From positions 4,733,490 to 4,797,489 of the forward strand of contig BROE01000023.1 of the NCBI GenBank assembly GCA_036571765.1: 64,000 bases of DNA. Reading direction: 5' to 3'. Below, piece by piece: positions 26,201 through 38,200 of this stretch. The notes beneath the pieces were generated by a model. That model saw nothing but the letters and a program-made list of their open reading frames with translations. It searched no databases and was not told where the DNA came from. The stretch is from Plecoglossus altivelis. Lineage: Eukaryota; Chordata; Actinopteri; Osmeriformes; Plecoglossidae. Both the position numbers and the translations under genes were made by a program. Positions within the stretch are counted from its first letter, which is position 1. Each line of letters starts with the position of its first letter.

Positions 26201-29200
26201 TCCCTTTTTTAACCAGCTTTTTGTTGCATTTCAAATAATAACCAAACTTTACAGTTGATAGTGTTTCGATATACCTTTGACTCACAGTCTCAATATGAAT
26301 CCAGCATCCTTACCGCATGAACCTCCACTGACTGCATGAGCCTCTGGGCTGAATTCTGGAGTACTGAACCTCAGACTTCAGCTCCCGCCCCCTTAGCTGC
26401 TTGACTTACAGACAGAGGCAGCGTTTGCTCGGTCCCTATAGCGACCATAGGTGGCTATGCACATCGCAGCTTGGCTGTAACCATGTCACACTTTTCCTGT
26501 GTAGGGAGAGCCAGGACTTCCAGGGCTGCCTGGACTTCCCGGGATTAAGGTAACTTCCTGTCGTCATCCTCCCTAATCATTCCCGGTCTCGCCCCATGTC
26601 CACTCCACCAGGTCAGTGTTGCAGCACCGCTTGCTCTGTGACTCAGCAAAGGTCAGTGTAGGTCAGCGAAACCTCTCGACGACTTACATGGCGACAACCA
26701 AAGATGTTTGAATACAGAAGCGTTGAATGACCGTATGAATCGCGAACGAGCATATAGCAAAGTCCTCCGAGCGCAGGAGTGAGAGCTTACAGAGGATTCT
26801 GGGAGTGCAGATGTGCTGTAGAAAGTGGAGACGAGAGCAGGGGCACTGCTGAATCGAAGTGCTGATTGTAAACGCTCCTGAGGCAGCACTGCAGCTAGCT
26901 GTGCCAAGGGATGACATGCCCCTTACTTCCTGTGACATCGTCTGAAAGAGCCTCATGAATGCATTCAAAACTGCATTCAGATCGATGGCAAATAGGACAT
27001 GTGTTTGGCAGTAGAAAGAATTGTATTTTCAAGAGTGGGTATTCTCCTTGGTTAGTGGGGGCAGGGGCCAATGCTTGATAGCAGGTGTACCATTCCAAAA
27101 GGAAAGAATGTGCCCAAGTGTTTCAGTCAAGTAGTTACTGTTCTCCAGGCAGTTACTGGTCTAAACCAGTACGCTGTGCCTGAAAAGACATACAGCTACT
27201 GCAACAGAGCTTAGTGTTGCCCTATCCAACTCCATCTACTACTTCACCTTACAAGTATGTCTGTAGCATAGAATGTCAAATCCCCCTATGCCTGAGCTCT
27301 TAACGTTTGAATGCACAGGCATGATGAGACAACGCTTGTTGCTGTTTTGGTTTTGTTTTCCTCTACCTCTTTTTGTATGCTTGTAACCTGTTGGCCTTGT
27401 AAAACTCCCTTCCACTTTATAAACACTGCTTTGACTTCAGGGTTCATGAATTCTTTTATTTGCAATCTACCGATCTACTCACATGTTCTCTGAACGTTAC
27501 AACTGAGCGTTTGCAGAGTAGGGTTTTTAGTTCATCAAGAACTGTGGCCAACATTTTCACTCTTAAAAGAAAGGTGGATTCACAAGAGCAAAATGTCTCA
27601 AACATCAGTCTGCCCAGTGCAATGAAAGATAATGTTTTAGTCACGTCGTAACTTTGGTTGTGCCACAACATTGTGTAAAATTCACATAGAGTAAGATATT
27701 CCACAGGCATGTACTGTATATCACCAACGTTCCACTTCCCATAAACTCAACGGGGCGTTTCTACACCGTTCATGATGCCTTCCCTTAGTGTGGAGCTAAA
27801 GTGGAAATGTTCAGTCACACCAAACTTTACATCAGTCCTTGTAAACTAGACTCTGCAGACAACGTGGAATTGGAGGACATGAATGCAAAGATTTTCGGTG
27901 GTTCGTGATCACTTTCAAATATGGCCTGCTTAGCCAGCACAGAAGCTGGCCTGAGGGAGTGGTCCACTAGTGTGTGAAACCGCAGTTTCTGATTGGACTC
28001 TGAGGTGCATTTGTGTGTGAATGTGTATGTGCTGTGCTGTGTGTGTATTTGTATCAGTTTGTGTACATTTGCTTGCATGTTTGGTTGTATGCCTTTACAT
28101 TGGTTGACTTGTGTCTATCGAAAGGGTTTTGTGTTCATCCATTCAAGTTTGTGTTTACGTATTGACATGCATGTACATGTGGTCTTCTAATTTGAACTCT
28201 GGCATCATATATGTTCAGCTCTTGCCACACACCGTGGATCTGGGCTGATGAATGTTAGGGGTCACCAGTGTGGTTCATTACTCTAACCTTAACCCCTGAC
28301 CCTACTCCTAGTTCCTGACCCTAACCATGACCCTAACCCTAACTCCTACCATCTGTCTGCAGGGAGAGCCTGGCTTCCTGGGGCCCCAGGGAGAGCCAGG
28401 ACTTCCAGGACTGCCAGGAACCAAGGTAGGACCCTGTCCATCCATCCCTCTCCTAGTGGGCTGGAGGCTTCACACCTCCTGAGCTGCCAGTTAGAATCAG
28501 CATGTTTTCATTCATCTTGAGACCCCCTAGACTGGTCTCAGGTCTGTAGGAAGGGTACAGCAGGACCCTCTGTCTGAAGTACAGGAGTCATGTTGACTCA
28601 GGCCCTGAGAGGGAAAGTGGCCGTGCAGGAAGTCAAGCAGAGTGTCTTGAGGGGCTGCTGTGTTTCCGGTCCAGGGGGAGAGAGGAGATCATGGCCCTCC
28701 AGGCAAGGGAGAGCGGGGCGAGACTGGACCAATTGGACTCAAGGTTAGTACGGCCATGACTGCGTGTGTATTTGCATGTGTGTTAAAGGATGTGATGTAA
28801 GACATGCACTTTGCTGCTTTCCCAAACCAGCTTGTTAACAAATTCAACTTGCTACAGTACAAGGGTGACAGAGCATCATGGGTATTTGCTGCCATCTAGT
28901 GACTTCGAAATCATCAACACTTTAGGCTACATCAAATTGCTTCTCAATTTGTAAGTGAGAAAAAAATATCCTGCCCCCCAGAATAATAATTTGCTTCTAT
29001 TCAACAACCATGGACTCCTGCCTAATCTCCCCCCTCCCTATAATTGCTTTAACAAGTGGGGGTACCCAGTGGGCCCCCACAGGGCCCCACAGTTTGAGAA
29101 CCACAGACGTGCAGTCATTTAAACTATCATGACATGAGAGAAAGGCTTATACCAACAACTACAATAATGACTCCTAACCCTAACCCCCGGGATCAGAGAG

Positions 29201-32200
29201 CGTAAACACAGTTGAATCATACCCAGTTCAGTTTACCCATGTTTAGTAATAAGCTAGACTTCAGGTGGTTTGGCCCCAGTCTAAACACACATAAGGCTCA
29301 GCATCAGCAACAGACATTTCATATCCTATCAGAAAGCCCCAAAGGGAATGGTTTCCATTTATATGGCAGGCATTCTGGTTTTCACTGAAGTTCAAATAAA
29401 CACATTTTAATTGCATTCCAGTTGTGGCATAATAAGGTAGTGATAGAGCTTCTTAAGCAGAACTGAGTCCACAGGTCTTCAGAGAAATTGTTGAATTTAA
29501 CTCTTGAGTTGCTGCCTTTGGTAGACTGTTTTCCCTGATGTTATTTGGTGCAAATTATGAATCAGAGACAATCCTCTTTATGGTTTCTTGATTTCTAATT
29601 TGCATTTAATCTTCAATGGCAGGGATCTCAAGGAGAAAGCGGATCCCCAGGCCCTAAAGGTTCAAAGGTCAGGTCATCCACTCATCAGTTATTCTGATAT
29701 TCACTCCTCTCTGTTCTCTACAACTGTAAACCTGACTTGAGTTTGTTCTGGATGTGCCACAGGGCGAGTTTGGAGAGAAAGGAGATTTAGGAGCCATAGG
29801 CCCAAAGGTGAGTCTTTAATCAGAAACATTTAGAAACATAGGACTGCTTTCCGATGCACCATAAAATTGCTTTTTTTATCCATGTTCTCATCAAGTAATG
29901 GCTTTATAATTGATTTTAAAATTGTATTGATCACTTATAAGGTCTGGTCCTTGGTTAAGCAGGAAAACATCTTGTTTTAATCTAAACTCTGAGGTCTGTT
30001 AGATCATGTGATATTAGGACGGTTCCAGTTTAGGGAATAAACGTATTTGGAAGCATGTGCTGCAGAGCAATGCACTCTGATTACCACCAGGGGGCAGTGC
30101 CCAAACCAACACTGTGATTTGGTCATTGTAGCTGCCATCAGAGTCAGTTACACACTTTTAATTGTTTTATAAATGGATTTACTTGCTTTGCTATTTATTT
30201 AGTTTGATCTCGCAGGATGATGCGTCTGTCATTGTGACATGAAAGCATCTTGAGGATCAATGGTGACAAAACTCATGGGCCTTGAGTTGGAGACGGCAGT
30301 GGTCTTTCAACCCTGGTCCTCAGAGCCCTCTGTCCTGTATGTTCATCCTGCTGTGAGCTCCTCATTCATGCACCTCATGACCTTTAACCCCAGGGCCCTC
30401 CTGGACAGAAAGGAGACCAGGGTGCCACCGAGATCGTTGACTACAATGGAAACATCCAGGAGGCTTTGCAGGTCAGAATCTCTCTAACTGTGTAACGCGT
30501 GTTGATCATTTACGTCTGCTTATTAGTAGAAAGATATTGGTGTGTAATTACCAGGTATATATACCATATGGGATATATGGAAGCTGCAGTAGTTATGTAC
30601 ATGACTGTTTATCTTCCCATCAGTCCAGGAGGGTTAAGGCGTTCTCGGTCCCTACATGGTTGTACATTGTAAACCTCCTGATATATGAGCATGTTGTTCT
30701 GGTGAGGCTTCTGATAAATAAGTGTGATATTCCTGTCCTGACGCTAAATCTTATCTTGATGGTTCCAACTCTTAACCTAGAATGGTTGTCAGCTAGCGAA
30801 GTACTTGATGAATGAGCTCCGAGGTCAAACTCCATCTACAGCTGGTTGGGTCTGATGCGAGGCTGGCTGAGTTAACTGAAGGAAGCCTTGGGTGGGGGTA
30901 GGGGCATGGGGAGGGACTTAAAGCATGCTGACATGCTGAGTATTTGGTGGATAACCCATAATCTTATCTTTCCTTCCCTTGGCCGCCCCAACAGAAGATT
31001 ACCACTATAACAGTGACGGTAATTCACCCTCCCCCCCTATCATGTGTTCTGAATGTTAGTGAGTGATGCCTCTCACCTTTATCCTGGCATGGATCCAAAC
31101 CCCTGAACTCGCCCTGCCCAGCCCTGTACCATTTGGTCTGTTTGTCTCCCTCTTTATTCTCTCTTTCCTCTTTTTGTGTCGCCCACTCTTTCTCTCGCTT
31201 TCTCTTGCTCTCTTTCTCTCTCACTCTCGCTCTGTCTCTCTCTTTCTCTCTCTCTCTCTCTCGCTCTTGTTCTCTCTCTCTCGCCTAACACATCCCTCTC
31301 CACGTTGTTGCTTAACACTGACTGTGGCGATGTGTTGGTGAGTTGTGTTTTGGTGAGCTCTAACCGTGCTGCCCTTTAGAGGAACTGAGCCGGCCAAGGA
31401 CAAAGGTGATCCTGTTTAGAGAACCTTATGAATTCTTATCTAGGAACATGAGTTGCATCCTCCATTGGTTTGTGTAGTCACCTGGAAGTCAGTTCATTGA
31501 AAGATAATGGTCAGTCATAAAACAATCCATTGGTCTATAGACCGCTCATTGCCACTAACCACTGAAGAGCTGTGCCCTTCTGGTCTGATTATAGGTTAAA
31601 GCCTCTGTAAAAAATAATAGTTCAATGTACATGTACAGTTAAGTGTCACTGTAACATGTAATTCAATAAGTTATTTACTAAGTTTCATTTTAACAGCAAA
31701 TTATATATATTTTTTTGTTTTTTTACATTCCCTAGTTTAAACTGTTGTTCCCACCCTGAACTGACTGAACTGTGAGAATGGCGTCATAATAGTGTATATT
31801 GGTCTGTCACCATGGTAATGATGATGATGACCATGTGTGTCTGTACATGCAGGGCCCACCAGGACCTATCGGACCAGCAGGACCGCAGGGTGTCAAGGTA
31901 ACCAACTCTTTGTCACATTGTAGCAATTTGGCACACACACCATGAACGCTGTTCTATTGGACAAGACACATCAGATGACTTTGGCCATTCAATTTACACT
32001 CTATCGGAAACAAAATGTTTTGGGATTTTCATTTGAAAACAGAACATATAGGAAAGGGAAGGGAAAGGGAAAATATTGACATGATTTATGTACATATATT
32101 GGTTTGTTTTACTTTTCAAATGTTTTACATTAGTGTTGTTACTTCAGCGGGAAATTAAAATGCCTTTTCAAGACAAGTCGCTTCATGTGGGAATGTACAG

Positions 32201-35200
32201 TATGTTCAGTGATCATGCGCAGGACTGAGTGTGTTTTAAGTGGGATTCTCTGTGGATGTCTGGGTTTTAGGGTGACCAAGGAATGCCAGGACTGCCTGGA
32301 CTAGATGGAGAAAGAGTGAGTTGTTCTCCCTGCCTTCCTCAATCCTGGTTTGTCTCCTTTCGGACCCCAACTGACCCTAATGAGAGGGCGTTGCAAAAAG
32401 TCCAACATAATCTAACACACTGTAGTAATGCACAGCATATACATTGAATAGCACCGTAGAGAATGCAAACAGGATCGTTCCAGTTCTCAATAAGAGTTAT
32501 GACGTGTCCAGGGTTACAAAGGTTCCAAGGGAGACATGGGCATCCCAGGGACCTCCGGAGAAAAGGGAACCGTCGGTCTAACAGGCTTACCGGTACCAAC
32601 CCACATCATCTACATCATCACACACAGAGCTTTTTAACCACATGGGTTTCTCGCATGATTTGCCCCAATCTGATTGTTTGTGTTTCCCTGCAGGGTGTCA
32701 ATGGTCTGAAGGGAGACAAGGGGGATTCAGGTCTTCCTGGACCTCAGGGCAGCTCTGTAAGTATCTAACGCTTCCACTAAAGCCATTTCTACATTGTTTG
32801 TACTTGTTTTTTTTTGTTGCAGTCTGCCTGTTAATCAAGGATGGTTCTCTCTGTCACACAGATAATTGGGCCCCCAGGTGCCCCTGGACCTCACGGGCCC
32901 CCCGGCCCCATGGTGAGAGACTAAGAACTTTGTCCACCACCCAGAGAAAGTTTTATACGTTCTTTGGAAAGTGTTGTCCACGTTTTCTCCTGGTTCCTAG
33001 CGAAAAGCATTCATATTTAGTGTTAGACTCGACTTGGGTCGCATCGTAAAGCCCAGCTTGTCTTTGCTGATGAGGTGGTTTGCAAAACAGCGAGTGCTTC
33101 AGTTAACGCCTGCTTCTATCTGCACTGCAGACCCTGTCTGTGACCAACATCCGCAGTATGTGTTTTGGCTCCTGTAGTCTCTCATGTCTAACATCACTAA
33201 CACAGCGTAGATGGTGGAGACGGTCATCTTGGTCATTTGAAGCAGAAATTGGGAGGTTAGATTTGGAACGAAATTGGACGTCCCTGCAGTAAATGTTGGG
33301 AGTTTGAAAACCACGAGCCTTGGCGCGCAAAGCATTAAGCAGTTCAGTCCACCACCGCAACCATCACTCAGCTTGTAGCGATAACTGTCGGAGCAGCACA
33401 ACTTGTCCACACTGAGGGGGGAGACAGCACTTAGTTTGTTTGCAATTTCTCTTTCAGGGTCCACATGGCTTCCCTGGACCAAAGGTAAAACTCTAAGTTA
33501 AACGACAGCTTGTGAGCAATCAGTACCGTCATTCATTGTAAACAATTCTCATAAACCATTACCTAATAAGTGACCCAGCATATCTGTCTTGCTAACATGG
33601 AAGTCTCCAGTATTTTACCCAGCTGTAGACAATAGGCCCTCAACACTCTCTGCTCCTTCATTGAATGAAATATCCCTTATTATAAAAGGTGAAAGCTGAA
33701 CTTGATGCCATGTTGCTTTCATCTAACGATCCTCTTTGAGGTCTGGAAAGGAGAGTGTTGAGGTGTGTTCAAGCTAAACCCGTCTTGCAAGCTTGCAGTG
33801 TTAACCTTTACACGTGGCTGCTGCCATCGGCGGCGTTTCTAGAGCATGTAAACTGCTGTCTGTCTCACCCAACCTGCTGCTCTTCTGCCTCTTTAGGGGG
33901 AGGGCGGGCTCCATGGCGTGAAGGGTGTGCGCGGGGAGCCAGGCCACAAAGGGGACCGGGGGCCCCTTGGCCTGCCTGTAAGTATCTCACACAGGCATCC
34001 TCACCCCCCATCCAACCCCCCCTCTCAGCCTCTATCCTCCTCAACACTCTATCCTCCATCCATCTCAACACTATGTCCTTCATTCATCCACCCATCTTTC
34101 TCAACACTTTGTCCTTCATCCATCCATCCTTCTCAACACTTTGTCCTTCGTCCATCCATCCATCCTCAGCACTCTATTCTCCATCCATCCTCCTCATGGC
34201 TCTGCTCTCTGCTTCTACCTCCGTGTCAGTGGAGGAGTGTGCCCGCCTGGCTGTGCAGCCCTGTGGACTGTGTTAGCGTGTCTGCGTCTGCCGCGTGTGT
34301 GTGTGTCTCATCCTGTTCTCTGTGAGTCCTCCCCGCTCTCCTCCGCGCTTGTTGGCTCCAGCTGTTGCCTCCTTGGGACGTCATGCTGCTCATCAACCAC
34401 ATACCCCACCCTCACAACCCCCTCCCCAAGTCTTCATAACCACCAATAAGTGTCCTTCTCCATGGTGCTCATCTTGTACTAATCCCGCATTGTTCATGTC
34501 ACTCATACCTCCATAACACCACAGGGGGCCTCCGGCTTGGACGGCAAGCCCGGAATTAGGGTGAGTGTCATGTGACCCAAGAAGCTTCACCCCCCTGTCC
34601 CCTCTCCCACCATGACCCTTGACCCGGACATCCCGCCCCCTGCCATCTCCCATCCACTGAACACATTTTGTTGTCAACCTGTCATAGTGTTGGGGTTCCA
34701 GTTTGTGTAGCTAGCAAGACAGGAAGCAGAAGGGGATAGTGAGTTCAGAAACCTCCTCTGGCAGACAGCTGCTCTACTGTCCTGAAGTCTGCTGCTATTT
34801 AGTGGTGGGAAATCCACGTCATTGCCATTGGCCTTTTGAAGATGTCGTGTGTCAACGAGTGTGCCATTAACATAGCATTAACAGTCACTCATACATTAAC
34901 AGTGTCCTCAATGTTATATTGTATTTGTGTTCACCGCATGCTAAACAGTAGGACCGCAACTGATGGCATACAGTCAATGAAATGATCGAGCTACGTACAT
35001 CCAGATGTTTTTACCCTCGTGCTGTACGCTGAAATGGCTAAAACAACTGGAGTTCATTGTCCAGTTGAGAAAACAAACTTTGTCACTGTGTCTTTGGAGT
35101 TTGGTTACTGGTATTTGGTTCCATGTTGTTGGTTGCAGAGTGCGGGGACATCACTACAGATATCAGCAATCGCTTGTCTTCTTCTCCACAGGGTATGGAC

Positions 35201-38200
35201 GGGCCTGTGGGACCTTCTGGTCCAGCCGGCCCAAAAGGCGACATAGTAAGTCGACCAGCTAGCTAAGACTTTAGACGGAGCATAAGAGCCGTTTGCCATT
35301 GCTAATAGACATGGTGCTTGAAGATAAGATGGAATACAGGGACAACTCACTGTGGATTTTTTAGAGCTGTCTGTGTGGATGTTAGAGCGTAACTCAGATG
35401 CATTTGCTTCAGGGGGAGAAGGGAACTGCAGGTGAACCTGGACCCAGAGGACCGTACGGCCTTCCTGTGAGTTCAGACCAGCTGAAGTCCCTGTCAATCA
35501 CAAGTGTAAAACACACTGCACTGGTAGAATGTTCTAGTGCAAAGCCAGAACTCGAAAAGCAGCGAGTGTGTTTGGAATGTACCTGCTTGAAAAGAAAAAA
35601 GGCTGAGTGTGTTCCCTCCTGTGTTTTGTTTCAGGGCGCTACTGGGACTCCTGGCCTTGACGTGAGTGAGAATCCTTCTCTCTAATGCTGCTTTTTGTTG
35701 CCAGGGGAACAGAGGGGTTAGATTCTTGAACATTCCACGCAAGTTTACGGTAGACAAACTGGATTTGGATGTCAAAATGGCTTCTTCCGCAGACTACTCA
35801 CATCTTCTGAAAAGCTCAACTGTCCTGCACTCTCTCTTCCTCCTTCTTCTCTTCCCCCTCCTCCCTCCTTTTGTGTTCATATCCCAGTCCATGCCACACT
35901 CAGTCCCACAAGGACATGAACCTTGTTTTAGACAGGTGTTTGGAGGATAGCCTTGAATCCCCCCCCCAAACCAGAGGAATGAACTGCAGTTGTATTTCAC
36001 AGGGGTTGCCAGGCTTAAGGGGAGAGAAAGGCGACCTGGGGGAGAGAGGAGAAAAGGTAGATGTAGACGCGTTGCATCAGGGGATGACTCTGTCAAACCC
36101 TTTAACTTTACAGAGAGGAACTGGTGTCAATGGACAATTAAGTGTTGAGAGAATGTCCAACATGTTTACTTCTATCGATCAAGGGATTTTGGAACACTTT
36201 GTTTGAAGGGGATGTACATATGACAGTTATGAGGCCTTATGCATCTGAACAATGTAGTCGGTCATGTTATTTTACTGTAGAATTAGGTAAAGTCCTTTTC
36301 TAATCAATCATTCAATATGTGATTTACATATGGCATCAAATCTATAGACTATTTTATTATTTGCAAGGTAGAATGTCTATGGTATCTATAGTAGAATAAT
36401 ACACCTACTGTCGTTGTGGCTTCTGGTACTTAGTATTAGTCATATTAGGCATTATGAAGTCATATGCACTGTCCCATCAACCAAGGTGCATATTTGAGTC
36501 CAATCAGATCACTGTTTTAAGTTCTTTCTTCTTTTTTTTTGACAAATTTGCTGCCTTATTAAAGCATCCTTGTTAATGCTCTCAAATTTAGACTTGTCTT
36601 TGCCACCACTTAATAATTTGCCATCTCATTAATCAAAACCATTTAAATCAAATCACATTCTACCTCCAAAAGTGGTTTTCAAAAGATTACTTTCATTCCT
36701 TTTGATAGCTATGCAAAATGACATGGAACATGAATCTAGAGCCAGTCCATTGACAACAGAAAGTTACTCACATTTGTGCTGTTCTGTTGTTTCACTGCAT
36801 GTTCTAAACCCCCTTAACATCCCACGATCCCCATAACATCCCAATATCCCTTTAATAACCTATCCTGTGTTCTTTGGCTAACTGTTCGTCTACCTAGCCT
36901 CTTGTAAATCTTCTTCAAAGTGTCCTAGTCTACCACTTCAGTGTTTTGAGTGCCCAGGGTTTTGGAAAGAAGCTGCATCCTTTCTAGATGAAATGCATTG
37001 TCCGAAATGCATGCGATCACTGTGCACATGATGGTGTGCAGACGATAAGACAATCAGCATTTTCCACGCTCGCTCCACCTTCCCTTCTGTCTTAACCAGC
37101 ATCCTGCTCACAGCCTCTCTCTCTGGTCTCTACTATGGTGGGGAAACCTCTCTTGGTTTCATCAGGATTTGGGGCTGATTCCATTTTGACTGACTCAATC
37201 CAGGAAACAGCTTGACGTTAACATAAACCCCCAAATGGTGTGATGTGCTGTGATGTAAAGGATACCGTTTTTGATGCTGATGTTGACTGTGTGGGATGGG
37301 GTGCACACTGTCTCTCTGACCTTGTTCTCCCTGATACCCTTTCCTGCCCTGCTGCCCTTGTCTCCCCTTGTTACCAGTCCTCTCTTCCGTTTCCCCACTT
37401 GCCACCACCTTTGCCTTCTCTTCCTGCCCCTGAGGAATGTTCTGGACTCCCTGCCTCCCTTCCCTGTCTAACTGTGTCCTCCCTGTGGGCTACAGCCCTC
37501 CACAGTAATCTCTGTCACTCGTTTTTGCAGTGGTCTCCTTAATGCTCTGATCTTACAACTGTAACCAATCTGAAGCACAAGCATTTTGTTTCGATATGAT
37601 CTTGACACACAGTGCATTTAATTGTTTAAAAGTAAAGTGAGCTTTAAAAGTATAGTGAGATCTACTGTGATAACAATTGCTGTAGTTACGTATTATCGTC
37701 AAAGTTGGAACCTTGGAAACTACAGCAGCATGGAGGAATTATAGCATTACAGCATGTATATAGTCATTTTTATCTCACACATACGTAGCATTATCCACTG
37801 ATGGTCGTTCTTGATAGGCCCAGCAGCATTTACCTCTCATTCTCTGCCTGCTACAATGAGCTGACCAAACCATTGTATCCACAGGGGGAGAAGGGAAAGA
37901 AGGGCAAAAAAGGGCCTAAGGGGGAGAAAGGAGAACAGGGTGCTCCTGGATTAGATGCACCTTGCCCATTGGTATGTCCCAACACTGAGCTGACCTCCCA
38001 GCCACCAGCCACAGCAGCCCCCCCAAAGGGAGGAGCCGCCCCTCAGCCAACCTGGCAACCAGCCAGCCGTCAGACAGACACTGTTACCCTAGGATGCTTG
38101 CAGACCCATGTTATTCTCCCGTCTCTAGTCAAACTGGTGTGGAACACATTGGTGATTAAAACTGCCTGAATTCTCCAAAAGTGAAGAGAGATTTGCTAAA

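Noticed and set aside
28975..29110. Possible repeat fragment ending cagtttgagaaccac
   Set aside because: Resembles the end of common fish DNA-transposon remnants, but no partner end or target duplication was found.
31370..31406. Possible exon after ctttag with ggacaaag/gtgatc donor
   Set aside because: Phase-0 translation hits a TGA after two codons and it has no Gly-X-Y character.
35706..35718. Possible micro-exon GNRG (gccag before ggg aac aga ggg and gttaga after)
   Set aside because: Twelve bases with weak sites; including it would break the Gly-X-Y register between 35661 and 36003.
37133..37408. Minus-strand frame with G-rich collagen-like text
   Set aside because: Arises from a C/T-rich plus-strand stretch; Gly is not every third residue and there are no exon borders.
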